Translations under genes and position numbers: made by a program
Notes under the pieces: generated by a model
The model's database searches: none
Told to the model about the DNA's origin: nothing
What the model saw: only the letters and a program-made list of their open reading frames with translations
Part shown: positions 52,872 through 61,694 of the stretch, in pieces
How positions within the stretch are numbered: the stretch's first letter is position 1
Layout of the letters: the number at the start of each line of letters is the position of its first letter
Assembly (NCBI RefSeq): GCF_023336935.1
Contig: NZ_JAMBLR010000004.1
Span: forward strand, 57,907-121,906
Reading direction: 5' to 3'
Length of the DNA stretch: 64,000 bases
Source of the DNA: Phascolarctobacterium sp. ET69
GTDB taxonomy: Bacteria > Bacillota > Negativicutes > Acidaminococcales > Acidaminococcaceae

Positions 52872-54101
52872 ATGGCTATATTGGTAAAAAAATTTGGCGG
52901 AAGCTCTGTAGCGACGCCGGAAAAAATTCATGGTATTGTAAACAGGGTGCTGAAAGAAAAAAAGCCCGGCGATAAAATTGTAATAGTTGTATCGGCAATG
53001 GGCGACAGCACTGATGACCTTCTGGCTTTGGCCGGGCGTGTTAACCCGGAAATGCCCAGACGCGAACTCGATATGCTTCTGGCAACCGGCGAACAGGTTA
53101 CCATTGCCTTAATGGCAGGGGCATTCTGGGCAAAAGGCCAGCCTGCGGTTTCTTTTACGGGCGCGCAGGCCGGAATAAAAACCAACGACAAATATTCTAA
53201 AGCAAGCATTATTAATGTAGAAGCCGAGCGCGTACAAAAAGCGCTTGACGAAGGCAATGTTGTAATAGTGGCAGGTTTTCAGGGCATTACCGGCAGCGGC
53301 GATATAACAACTCTGGGCCGCGGCGGCAGCGATACAACCGCCGTTGCCATTGCAGCCGGGCTTAATGCAGGCATCTGCGATATTTATACCGACGTGGACG
53401 GCGTTTACACTGCCGACCCGCGCATTGTGCCTAACGCCATTAAGCTTGACGAAATTACCTTTGCCGAAATGCTGGAACTTGCCCGCCTCGGCGCAGGCGT
53501 AATGCAGCCGCGTGCGGTAGAATACGGCGAACACAACGGCGTGGCAATCCATGTACGTTCTACATTTCATGAAGTTCCGGGAACTATTATCAGGGGGGAA
53601 TATACAGTGCAGGAGAAAAAATTTGTTATCCGCGGCGTAGCGCACGATACCAACGTTGCAAAACTGGCAGCACGCGGCGTGCCGGATGAACCGGGCGTAG
53701 CTTACAGAATTTTTGCGGCGCTGGCAGACGCCAATATCGACGTTGATATGATTGTGCAGAGCGCAAGCGTACAAAAAGATAAAAACGACATTTTGTTTAC
53801 AGTAGCTAAAACCGATATGGCAGAGGCTCTCGGCGTTTTGGAAAACCTTAAGGCCGCCATGCCTTTTGATAAAGTAGACCTTGAAGTTAACGTAGCCAAA
53901 GTATCCATTGTAGGCGCGGGCATGCTTGGCAGCCCGGGCATTGCCGCCGGTATGTTCGGTGCGCTGGCAGAAGCCGGCATTAATATCGGCGTAATCAGTA
54001 CATCAGAAATCAGTATTTCCTGCCTTGTGCCCGAACAGAAAGTGGCCGAGGCTGTTAATGCAATCCACAGCCGCTTCTTCCCGCAGGAAGCAGAAAACTG
54101 A
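52872..54101 (+). CDS. lysC: Aspartate kinase
   Basis: 409 residues, monofunctional. First step of the Lys/Thr/Met pathway. The kinase domain has LVKKFGGSSVATPEKI at the start, TTLGRGGSDTTAVAIAAGL and TDVDGVYTADPRIV. Two ACT domains follow (about 265-405: ANIDVDMIVQSAS, VGAGMLGSPGIAAGMFGALAEAGINI) and would bind lysine and/or threonine for feedback control. A weak promoter (TACAAT near 52831) lies in the 114-bp gap after mutS2. No dapA or asd is adjacent. Confidence 0.93.
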   Translation: MAILVKKFGGSSVATPEKIHGIVNRVLKEKKPGDKIVIVVSAMGDSTDDLLALAGRVNPEMPRRELDMLLATGEQVTIALMAGAFWAKGQPAVSFTGAQAGIKTNDKYSKASIINVEAERVQKALDEGNVVIVAGFQGITGSGDITTLGRGGSDTTAVAIAAGLNAGICDIYTDVDGVYTADPRIVPNAIKLDEITFAEMLELARLGAGVMQPRAVEYGEHNGVAIHVRSTFHEVPGTIIRGEYTVQEKKFVIRGVAHDTNVAKLAARGVPDEPGVAYRIFAALADANIDVDMIVQSASVQKDKNDILFTVAKTDMAEALGVLENLKAAMPFDKVDLEVNVAKVSIVGAGMLGSPGIAAGMFGALAEAGINIGVISTSEISISCLVPEQKVAEAVNAIHSRFFPQEAEN

Positions 54102-54128
54102 TTGATATAAAAACTGGAGGTAATTAAT

Positions 54129-55376
54129 ATGCTGACAAGTATTGCAGCTAACCACGCAAAAGGTAAATCCGCCGAAGACACTATTTTTGCCGCTAACGCA
54201 GCGTGCGTTGCCGCAGCCAAAAAAATAGGCGCAGAAAACGTAACCAACGCCACAATCGGCGCTATTTTGGACGAGGACGAAAAACTTGTATGCCTGCCCA
54301 CGGTAAATAAAGTTTTCCGCAGCCTTTCTACCGATGAACTCATTGCTTATGCACCAATTTCCGGCCTGCCGGATTATCTGGAAGAAGTTTTGAACGCAGC
54401 TTTCGGCGATTCCCGCCCGGAAGGCTACATGGCAGCAGTTGCCACCTCCGGCGGCACCGGCGTAATTCACCATGCAATCTGGAACTACATGGATGAAGGC
54501 GAAACCGCCCTTACCAGCGACTGGTACTGGGACCCGTACAGCGTGCTCTGCAACGATATGGGCCGCAAGCTCGACACCTATACCATGCTGGACGAAAACA
54601 ACAAATATAACCTGCCTGCCTTAAAAGCAAAGGTAGAAGAAATTTTAAGCAAACAAAAAAGCCTGCTGTTAATCATCAACACTCCGGCACATAACCCCAC
54701 CGGTTACAGCCTCAGCGAAGAAGATATGCAGGGCGTAATTGACATTCTTAAAAATGCTACCGAAGGCACCGGCAAAACCGTAACTTTGCTTTTGGATATT
54801 GCCTACATCGACTATGCGGGCGAACGCCAGGCAGTACGCAAATTCTTTAAAAAGATTTCCAACCTGCCTGCCAACATTTTAACAATCGTTGCATACAGCA
54901 TGTCCAAAGGCTTTACTATGTACGGCCAGCGCACAGGCGCAATGATAGGCGTTTCTTCTTCCAAAGAAGTTATTGACGAATTTAAAGGCATTAACCAGTA
55001 CACCAGCCGCGCAACCTGGTCTAACATTAACCGCCCTGCCATGAAAACACTGGCAACCGTTTACAAAGACCCGGAACTGCTGGCAGCCGTACAAAAAGAA
55101 CGCAACGACTATTACCAGATGATTAAAGCCCGTGCTGATTTATTTATGAAAGAAGCAAACGAGTGCGGATTGAAATGCCTTCCGTATATTGCAGGCTTCT
55201 TCCTTTCCATTCCGGATACCGACCCGGAAGCAGTATGCAACAAACTGCACGATGACAACATCTTTGCAGTGCCTCTTAAAGCAGGCATCCGTATTGCACT
55301 GTGTGCAGTACCGCTTAAAAAAATCGGCGGTATGGCAGCTAAAATCAAAGCAGCACAGGACGCAGTACACAAATAA
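54129..55376 (+). CDS. PLP-dependent aminotransferase class I (aspartate/aromatic type)
   Basis: 415 residues. Lys260 in YSMSKGFTMYGQRTGAM forms the Schiff base; INTPAHNPTGYSLS and DIAYIDYAG supply the cofactor-binding Asn and Asp/Tyr, and the final Arg in AGIRIALCAVPLKK binds the substrate carboxylate. The arrangement resembles the aspartate/tyrosine aminotransferase (I-beta) group. It follows lysC by 27 bp, so a role in aspartate supply is plausible. The exact substrate is uncertain. Confidence 0.85.
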   Translation: MLTSIAANHAKGKSAEDTIFAANAACVAAAKKIGAENVTNATIGAILDEDEKLVCLPTVNKVFRSLSTDELIAYAPISGLPDYLEEVLNAAFGDSRPEGYMAAVATSGGTGVIHHAIWNYMDEGETALTSDWYWDPYSVLCNDMGRKLDTYTMLDENNKYNLPALKAKVEEILSKQKSLLLIINTPAHNPTGYSLSEEDMQGVIDILKNATEGTGKTVTLLLDIAYIDYAGERQAVRKFFKKISNLPANILTIVAYSMSKGFTMYGQRTGAMIGVSSSKEVIDEFKGINQYTSRATWSNINRPAMKTLATVYKDPELLAAVQKERNDYYQMIKARADLFMKEANECGLKCLPYIAGFFLSIPDTDPEAVCNKLHDDNIFAVPLKAGIRIALCAVPLKKIGGMAAKIKAAQDAVHK

Positions 55377-55437
55377 TAAACAATGCATTGAAGTTTGCGA
55401 GGGGAATCTTGAAATATAAGAAAGGGAGAGATGGATT

Positions 55438-56721
55438 GTGAACAAAACAGACATGAAGTACAAAGCTTATATTCAGATTCTGGAGGAAGAACTTAAACCT
55501 GCTATGGGCTGTACCGAGCCGATTTCTTTAGCCTATGCAGCGGCAGTTGCGGCAAAATATATGGACGGCCTGCCAGACAAAGTATTGGTTGAAGCAAGCG
55601 GCAGTATCATTAAAAACGTAAAATCGGTAATCGTCCCCAACACCAACCATATGAAAGGCATTCCTGTTGCTGCGGCAGTAGGCATTATTGCCGGTAACCC
55701 GGATAAAGAACTGGAAGTTTTAGCCGATGTTACCCCCGAACAGATTGCCAAAATGCAGGAGTTTTTGCAGCATACCGAAATTACCACCAAACATATCGAA
55801 CTTGGCTGCACCTTTGACATTATCATTACCCTGTATCAAGGCGAACACTATGTTAAAGTGCGCATTGCCAACGACCATACCAACGTTGTACTGATTGAAA
55901 AAGACGGTGAAAAACTTAAATACATTCCCGTTAACGGCGAAACCAACGAAGGCCTTACCGACAGAACCCTGCTTAACCTGGCCGACATTTATGATTTTGC
56001 CAACACCGTAGACGTTGAAGATTTGAAACACGTTCTTGACCCGCAGATTAAATGCAACATGGCCATTGCAGAAGAAGGCCTGCGCAACAACTACGGCGCC
56101 AATATCGGCAGCGTGCTTTTAAAAATGGCCGGCGAAAACCCGGACGTACGTACCCGCGCACGCGCTATGGCAGCAGCAGGCAGCGATGCCCGCATGAACG
56201 GCTGCGAAATGCCGGTTGTAATCTGCTCCGGCAGCGGCAACCAGGGCATGACCACTTCCATTCCTGTTATTGTTTACGCACAGGAACTTAAAGTATCCGA
56301 AGAAAAACTTTACCGTGCTCTTGCACTTGCAAACCTCGTAACCATCCACGAAAAAACTCCTATCGGCGTACTTTCCGCATTCTGCGGCGCAGTAAGCGCA
56401 GGCGCAGGCGCAGGTGCAGGCATTGCTTACCTGCATGGCGCAACGCTTGAAGAAATCGGCCACACCATTACCAACGCCGTAGGCGTAACCAGCGGCATGA
56501 TTTGCGACGGTGCAAAAGCATCCTGCGCAGGCAAAATTGCCAACTCCGTTGAAGCAGGCATTATCGGCTACAATATGTGCAAAACCGGCAATAACTACCA
56601 GCCCGGCGACGGCATTGTAGGCAAAGATGTTGAAGAAACCCTTGCCAACGTTGGCACTCTGGCTAAAAAAGGCATGGAAAAAACCAATGAAGTTATCATC
56701 GACATCATGATTAAAGAATGA
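55438..56721 (+). CDS. cyuA: L-cysteine desulfidase (UPF0597/CyuA family)
   Basis: 427 residues, GTG start after AAAGGGAG. Breaks L-cysteine into pyruvate, ammonia and sulfide using a [4Fe-4S] cluster (shown for archaeal and E. coli homologues). It contains LKPAMGCTEPISLAYAAA (Cys25), GNQGMTTSIPVI preceded by CSGSG, and GMICDGAKASCAGKI, whose cysteines are candidate cluster ligands. No cyuR or cyuP gene adjoins it; a shared transcript with the aminotransferase is likely. Sulfide release could matter to the YeiH-type exporter 5 kb downstream, which is only a speculation. Confidence 0.88.
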   Translation: MNKTDMKYKAYIQILEEELKPAMGCTEPISLAYAAAVAAKYMDGLPDKVLVEASGSIIKNVKSVIVPNTNHMKGIPVAAAVGIIAGNPDKELEVLADVTPEQIAKMQEFLQHTEITTKHIELGCTFDIIITLYQGEHYVKVRIANDHTNVVLIEKDGEKLKYIPVNGETNEGLTDRTLLNLADIYDFANTVDVEDLKHVLDPQIKCNMAIAEEGLRNNYGANIGSVLLKMAGENPDVRTRARAMAAAGSDARMNGCEMPVVICSGSGNQGMTTSIPVIVYAQELKVSEEKLYRALALANLVTIHEKTPIGVLSAFCGAVSAGAGAGAGIAYLHGATLEEIGHTITNAVGVTSGMICDGAKASCAGKIANSVEAGIIGYNMCKTGNNYQPGDGIVGKDVEETLANVGTLAKKGMEKTNEVIIDIMIKE

Positions 56722-56753
56722 TGCAAAACGCTTAAAATTGAATAAGCAAACTA

Positions 56754-56790
56754 AAAGGCACTGTACTTTTGCGGTACAGTGCCTCTTGCT
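56754..56790. terminator. Bidirectional terminator
   Basis: AGGCACTGTAC pairs with GTACAGTGCCT across seven bases. It lies between convergent cyuA and the toxin gene. Confidence 0.88.
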
Positions 56791-56803
56791 GTATAAAATC
56801 AAA

Positions 56804-57082
56804 TTAAAATAATTCGCTGTGGCTGCCTGTTCTAACGGCAACTAAAACCATAGCATCATCATAAATTTTGTAAATTAATAACCAGTCGGCTTCAATATGA
56901 CATTCACGCATATTTTTGTAATTCCGTGAATTAACTAACAAATGGTCACGGTATTGCGCCGGAAGTTTTTCCTGTTTTTGTAAAATATCAATTACTTTAT
57001 GCAGCTTTTCAATGTTTAAACCTTGCTTTGTTATTTTCTTAATATCTTTTTTAAACTGATTGGTATATTCAAGGTTAAGCAT
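56804..57082 (-). CDS. RelE/YafQ-family mRNA interferase toxin
   Basis: 92 residues. The end RTGSHSELF, the internal MRECHIEADWLLIYKI and LPAQYRDHLL are hallmarks of YafQ. His47, His62, Asp66 and His88 correspond in spacing to the catalytic residues of E. coli YafQ, so it should be active. Its start overlaps the antitoxin gene by eight bases. Confidence 0.9.
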   Translation of the reverse strand: MLNLEYTNQFKKDIKKITKQGLNIEKLHKVIDILQKQEKLPAQYRDHLLVNSRNYKNMRECHIEADWLLIYKIYDDAMVLVAVRTGSHSELF

Positions 57083-57350
57083 TTATGTCATCCATCATTT
57101 CTTCAAAAGATTTAAACGGCCCGTGTAAATTACGCCTGTTTTCAGCATCATCCATAGCTTTATAAGTTTCTGCATTTGGTTCATCATTTAATACTAAATC
57201 AAAGGGAATTCCCTGACGCCTTATTACTGCGGCAATAAATAAATTAATAGCGGCAGAAGATGTTAAGCCTAACTGGGAAGTTACACGTTCAAATTCTTTT
57301 TTTATTTCCGGTTTAATTCTGGTATTGATAACAGCTGTTGCCTGTGGCAT
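57075..57350 (-). CDS. RelB/DinJ-family antitoxin
   Basis: 91 residues from ATG 57350 (AGAGGTG upstream); a GTG nine bases earlier is possible. The ribbon-helix-helix N-terminus is clear (TAVINTRIKPEIKKEFERVTSQLGLTSSAAINLFI), and the acidic C-terminus (AMDDAENRRNLHGPFKSFEEMMDDINA) wraps the toxin. It probably represses its own promoter through the palindromes at 57387-57406. Confidence 0.92.
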   Translation of the reverse strand: MPQATAVINTRIKPEIKKEFERVTSQLGLTSSAAINLFIAAVIRRQGIPFDLVLNDEPNAETYKAMDDAENRRNLHGPFKSFEEMMDDINA

Positions 57351-57371
57351 AATTATCACCTCTTTTATAAA

Positions 57372-57406
57372 ATTGTATCATAATTGATTTACATTGTAAA
57401 TACAAT
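57372..57406 (-). promoter_or_regulatory. Promoter and overlapping palindromes of the relBE-type operon
   Basis: On the minus strand TTTACA (57400-57395), 17-bp spacer, TACAAT (57377-57372). ATTTACA-T-TGTAAAT (57387-57401) and ATTGTA-AA-TACAAT (57393-57406) overlap on the -35 box, a fitting site for autoregulation by the antitoxin. Confidence 0.65.
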
Positions 57407-57462
57407 GGTAGATAAATTCACGTACCCTGAATTTCATAATAAAAAGTGAAATAAGAAAGATT

Positions 57463-57651
57463 GTGCTTTTGTGCGATTACGGTTATAAAACCGGTGGTGA
57501 AGTTATTGAAATTCATCCGTTTGTTAATCGCAAAGAACGCAACGAAGAAATCTGCCGTTTATATTACGAAAAAGGCGTTTCGCAGTTGTTTTTGGCAAAT
57601 TTGTTTAATATGAGCCAGCCTTCGGTTTCGGTAATTGTTAACAAAAAGTAG
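57463..57651 (+). CDS. Small helix-turn-helix protein or fragment
   Basis: 62 codons from GTG without a good ribosome site; the real start may be elsewhere. The latter half RNEEICRLYYEKGVSQLFLA followed by NLFNMSQPSVSVIVNKK reads as a recognition-helix-containing HTH of the sigma/Hin type, ending at once after it. It may be a remnant of a longer regulator or transposase, or a tiny DNA-binding protein linked with the adjacent toxin-antitoxin unit. Confidence 0.4.
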   Translation: MLLCDYGYKTGGEVIEIHPFVNRKERNEEICRLYYEKGVSQLFLANLFNMSQPSVSVIVNKK

Positions 57652-57723
57652 CGGTTTCTTTTTTGGCAAAAAACAGCTTATGCGGTATAATATTATTATA
57701 GCCTGCATAAAAGGAGAAAAACT

Positions 57724-59385
57724 ATGCTGAAACTTACTTTGCCAAATGGTATTATAAAAGAATATCCGGAAGGAATTACGCTTTTGGAGGTTAGCCGTGA
57801 ACTGAACGATTTTTACAGCCAGCCGGTGGTGGAAGGCATTTTTAACGGCGTCGGCACCGATTTGCAGAAGCCTTTGCACAGCGACGGCATTGTTGATTTT
57901 ATAACCTGGGATACGGAAGAAGGACGCCGCGTTTATGTGCGCAGCCTGCTGTTTTTGTTTTTGTATGCCATTAAAACACTTCGCCCCGAGGTGCAGCTGG
58001 AGGTTTGCAATTCGATAGGCAGTGCTTTGTATTGCGATATTACCAACGGCATTGTGCTCAGCAAATACGATTTGCGCGATATTGATTTGTTTATGCGTAA
58101 ACTTATTGCGGCGCAGGAGCCTATTGTTTACAGCACTATCAGCAGGGCGGAAGCCGAAAAAATTCTGGTGGAACGCCGTGAGGACGACCGTTTGCAGCTT
58201 TTGGGCAACACGCCCGGCGCGCAGACGCTTACGGTGTATAAGCTGCGTGATTATATGGAGTATTTTTTTGGCGCCATGATGCCGGATTGCAGTTACTTAA
58301 AGCAGTTTGAACTGATAAATTATGAGAACGGCATAATTATTAATTACCCCGATAAATGCTGCATGGACAGGCTTGATAAGTTTGAGCCGAGCGATGCTTT
58401 AAACGGTATGTTCCACGAATTGCAGGATTGGTCGGCAAAAATTAACTGCAACACTGTTGCCAAACTGAACCGTATTATAAGCTGCGGTTATGCCAACGGC
58501 ATTATTCAGGTGGCAGAGGCTTTGCACGAAAAGAAAATTGCAGGTATTGCCGATAAAATTGCCGCCAGCAATAAAGATGTGCGGCTGGTGCTTATTGCAG
58601 GGCCTTCTTCTTCCGGCAAAACCACGTTTGCCCAGCGTTTAAGCATACAAATGGTGGTTAACGGTTTGCGCCCTGTACCTGTTTCTATGGACGATTATTT
58701 TAAAGACAGGCACGATACGCCGAGAAAGCCTGACGGTACTTTCGATTTTGAAAGCGTAGACGCCGTTGATTTGGAACTTTTTAATGACCACTTGCGCCGC
58801 CTGTTGGCAGGGGAGTGCGTTAAAATGCCTAAGTATAATTTCCGCAGCGGCATGAGGGAATACCGCGGGCGTGAAATTCAGCTTGGCGAAAATGATGTTT
58901 TGGTTGTTGAAGGCATCCACGCGCTTAATGAGCGTATTTCCGAAGCCGTGCCTGCCAACAATAAAATGAAAATTTACATCAGCGCTTTAACGCCCATGCA
59001 GCTTGATTCCTACAACCGCATCCACACAACGGATATGCGCCTTTTGCGCCGCATTGTGCGCGATTCGCAGTTCCGTTCGCACGATGCGTTGATGACGCTG
59101 AAATTATGGGATGATGTGCGGCGGGGGGAAGAACAGTATGTATTTCCGTTTCAGGACAGCGCCGATATTATGTTTAATACTTCGCTGGTGTACGAGTTTG
59201 CCGTGCTTAAAAAATATGCCGAGCCGCTGCTGAAGCTGATTCAGCCGGATGAAACCGTTTACACACGCGCGCAGCGCCTGCTTGAACTTTTAAGCCATGT
59301 GCGCGGCATGGATGATGCGGCGATACCGACCAATTCTATTTTAAGGGAATTTATCGGCGGTTCTATTTTTAAAGAGGCATTGTAA
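57724..59385 (+). CDS. Nucleoside (uridine) kinase with N-terminal TGS domain
   Basis: 553 residues. TGS domain (MLKLTLPNGIIKEYPEGITLLEVS), a threonyl-tRNA-synthetase-like middle segment (to about 260), then a P-loop kinase: Walker A GPSSSGKTT at 293-301, VSMDDYFKDR, DFESVDAVDLELFNDHLRRLLAG, and VEGIHALNE. It phosphorylates uridine/cytidine; the TGS fusion is common in Firmicutes and its role is unclear. AAGGAG precedes ATG and TATAAT stands near 57690. Confidence 0.92.
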   Translation: MLKLTLPNGIIKEYPEGITLLEVSRELNDFYSQPVVEGIFNGVGTDLQKPLHSDGIVDFITWDTEEGRRVYVRSLLFLFLYAIKTLRPEVQLEVCNSIGSALYCDITNGIVLSKYDLRDIDLFMRKLIAAQEPIVYSTISRAEAEKILVERREDDRLQLLGNTPGAQTLTVYKLRDYMEYFFGAMMPDCSYLKQFELINYENGIIINYPDKCCMDRLDKFEPSDALNGMFHELQDWSAKINCNTVAKLNRIISCGYANGIIQVAEALHEKKIAGIADKIAASNKDVRLVLIAGPSSSGKTTFAQRLSIQMVVNGLRPVPVSMDDYFKDRHDTPRKPDGTFDFESVDAVDLELFNDHLRRLLAGECVKMPKYNFRSGMREYRGREIQLGENDVLVVEGIHALNERISEAVPANNKMKIYISALTPMQLDSYNRIHTTDMRLLRRIVRDSQFRSHDALMTLKLWDDVRRGEEQYVFPFQDSADIMFNTSLVYEFAVLKKYAEPLLKLIQPDETVYTRAQRLLELLSHVRGMDDAAIPTNSILREFIGGSIFKEAL

Positions 59386-59402
59386 AAATAAAAAAGGGTA
59401 TA

Positions 59403-59458
59403 AAAAATCCCATCCGTTTTATGAACGTAAAGTTCGCGGCGGATGGGATTTGTTTTTT
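59403..59458. terminator. Bidirectional terminator
   Basis: AAATCCCATCCG pairs with CGGATGGGATT, with a nested GAACGTAAAGTTC hairpin. The final T run contains the stop codon of the PBP gene on the other strand. Confidence 0.85.
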
Positions 59459-61532
59459 AGTTGGCCGGTGTAGGCTTGTTGCTTACAACCGGTTTGGCGT
59501 TGTTGGCAGCGTTGCCTTCCAGAATTTCACGCACACGGTCGCGCATGCTTGGTTTCTGGGGTGCAGGCTGAGAGCCTCCGGCTGCTTCTTCGGCAGCTTT
59601 TTTGGCTGCGGGTTTGTTTTTGTCTTTATCAGCGTCTTTGCTGTCTTTTTTGTCTTTGTCCTTATCTTTGTCGCTGTCCTGTTCAATTTTGGGTTCGGGC
59701 GGAATTTCCACGCCGCTGGGGCGTACAAAGTCTACCGCAGGAAGGTTGGCAACGGCGTTAACCATGTAGCTGCGCCAAATGCTGAGCGGCTGCATGGAGC
59801 CGTACATATATTCAAGGGCGCGGCCGTTATCGTCACCAATCCACACGGCGGTGGAAAGGTTAGGCGTAAAGCCTACAAACCATGCGTCTTTAAAGTCGTC
59901 GGTTGTACCGGTTTTGCCAGCTGCCGGGCGGCCAATGCCTGCGCCTGCTGCCGTGCCGTTTACAAATACGCCTTTCATCATGTCAACAGTTAAATATGCT
60001 GCGCGCGGGTCAACTGCTTCGCGGCGTTCGGTTTTGTTTTCAAAAATCACTTTGCCGTTGCGGTCTTCAATTTTTAAAATGCCAATCGGTTTAACGTAAA
60101 CGCCGCCGTTGGCTATTGCGCCGTAAGCTGCGGCCATTTCAACAGGAATTACGCCTTTGCTTAAGCCGCCGAGTGCCATGGCAAGGTTGGCGTCGCTGTA
60201 TGCGCCGTCTTCAACCAAAGTGGTAATGCCAAGGTTTTTGGCTGTTTGCAGAATTTTATCCACGCCAACCTGCTGCGCTACAAGTACGGTAGGTACGTTC
60301 ATGGAGCGGGTAAGTGCGGTGCGCAGGCTTACTTTGCCGTGCCATTTTAGGTCGGAGTTCTGAGGAGTCCAGCCCTGTGCAAATTCGGTTTCCTTATCTT
60401 CAACTACGCTGGCTGGGGTAAAGCCGTTATCCATGGCGGTAAGGTAAACAAAAGGCTTAAAGCTGGAACCCGGCTGGCGTACTGCCATAATTGCGCGGTT
60501 GAATTTGTCTTCGGCGCGGCCGCCAATCATTGCTTTAATGTAGCCGGTGGTAGGGTCTAACGAAACGAGCGCTACCTGCGGCTGGGTAAGTTTGTTGTCG
60601 TCGGTGTAGTAATTGGGCAGGTACTGCAAGGCGTCAACTGCTGCCTGCTGCATATCGCTGTTAATGGTGGTGTAAATTTTAAGCCCGCCTTTATACAGCG
60701 CGTCGGCACCGAATTTATCAATAATAAACTGGTTGCAGTAATCAAAAAAGTAAGAGAGGTATTCTTTTTTATCCTGCGTTTCGCTTACATGCACGGCAAT
60801 TTTTTCGGCTTTGGCTTCATCGGCCTGAGCCTGGGTAATATAGCCGTATTTTACCATCTGGTCAAGCACAAGTTCCTGGCGTTCTTTGCTGGCTTTGGGG
60901 TTTTCCAGCGGGTTGAAGTAGTTAGGGCTTTTAGGAATGGCTGCCAGCGTTGCTGCTTCGGCAAGGTCAATGTCTTCTACATGTTTGCCAAAGTAGTAAA
61001 GCGAGGCACATTCTACGCCGTAAGTGCCCTGGCCGAAATAAATGCGGTTCAGGTACATGTTTAAAATTTCGTCTTTGGTATAGCGTTCTTCAAGCTGGCG
61101 TGCAATAAAGGCTTCTTTAATTTTACGGGTAATGGTACGCTCGTTTGTTAAAAAAGCATTTTTGGCAAGCTGCTGGGTAATGGTGCTGCCGCCCTGTACG
61201 TCGCCGCCGGTAAGGGTTACTACCAGTGCGCGCGCGGTGCCGCGGATATCAATGCCGCCGTGTTCGTAAAAGCGGGCGTCTTCAATAGAAATAAAGGCTT
61301 CCTGCAGGTGCTTCGGCATTTTGTCAAGACTTACGGGAATGCGGCGTTCTTCGGATGCGGTGGTGTAGATAAGTTCGCCTTTATCGTCAAAATACTGCGA
61401 AGCAGCATCCGGGCGCAGCGAATCTTCAATATCTACCGCAGGCAGCAAACCGGCAAGGCCCCAGAAAGCAGCGCCTGCCAGCACGATTAATGCTGTAAGT
61501 ACGCAGATTACTGTTTTAAAAAAGTTTCCCAT
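59457..61532 (-). CDS. Class A penicillin-binding protein (PBP1A type)
   Basis: 691 residues from ATG 61532 (GAGG upstream). One N-terminal membrane anchor, then glycosyltransferase GT51 with catalytic Glu84 (SIEDARFYEHGG), GGSTITQQLAKN, RKIKEAFIARQLEERYTKDEILNMYLN; then the transpeptidase with Ser356 in SSFK, Ser410-Met-Asn412 and Lys540-Thr-Gly542. It both polymerises and cross-links peptidoglycan from the periplasmic side. The last 75 residues are low-complexity Lys/Asp then Ala/Pro-rich (KDKDKDKKDSKDADKDKNK), unusual for the family and perhaps a surface or peptidoglycan contact. Confidence 0.94.
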   Translation of the reverse strand: MGNFFKTVICVLTALIVLAGAAFWGLAGLLPAVDIEDSLRPDAASQYFDDKGELIYTTASEERRIPVSLDKMPKHLQEAFISIEDARFYEHGGIDIRGTARALVVTLTGGDVQGGSTITQQLAKNAFLTNERTITRKIKEAFIARQLEERYTKDEILNMYLNRIYFGQGTYGVECASLYYFGKHVEDIDLAEAATLAAIPKSPNYFNPLENPKASKERQELVLDQMVKYGYITQAQADEAKAEKIAVHVSETQDKKEYLSYFFDYCNQFIIDKFGADALYKGGLKIYTTINSDMQQAAVDALQYLPNYYTDDNKLTQPQVALVSLDPTTGYIKAMIGGRAEDKFNRAIMAVRQPGSSFKPFVYLTAMDNGFTPASVVEDKETEFAQGWTPQNSDLKWHGKVSLRTALTRSMNVPTVLVAQQVGVDKILQTAKNLGITTLVEDGAYSDANLAMALGGLSKGVIPVEMAAAYGAIANGGVYVKPIGILKIEDRNGKVIFENKTERREAVDPRAAYLTVDMMKGVFVNGTAAGAGIGRPAAGKTGTTDDFKDAWFVGFTPNLSTAVWIGDDNGRALEYMYGSMQPLSIWRSYMVNAVANLPAVDFVRPSGVEIPPEPKIEQDSDKDKDKDKKDSKDADKDKNKPAAKKAAEEAAGGSQPAPQKPSMRDRVREILEGNAANNAKPVVSNKPTPAN

Positions 61533-61694
61533 TAAATTAACCTCGGTTCTGTAAATATTGTAATAACAGCTGAAACATTCCCAATTATTATACCACACTT
61601 TAATTTAAAAGGGTACAACGGCAATGTAAAACAGCACCGCGCAAAGTAGATTTTTGGTGAAATTTGCGGGTGCTGTGGGGAATATTTGTGAACT

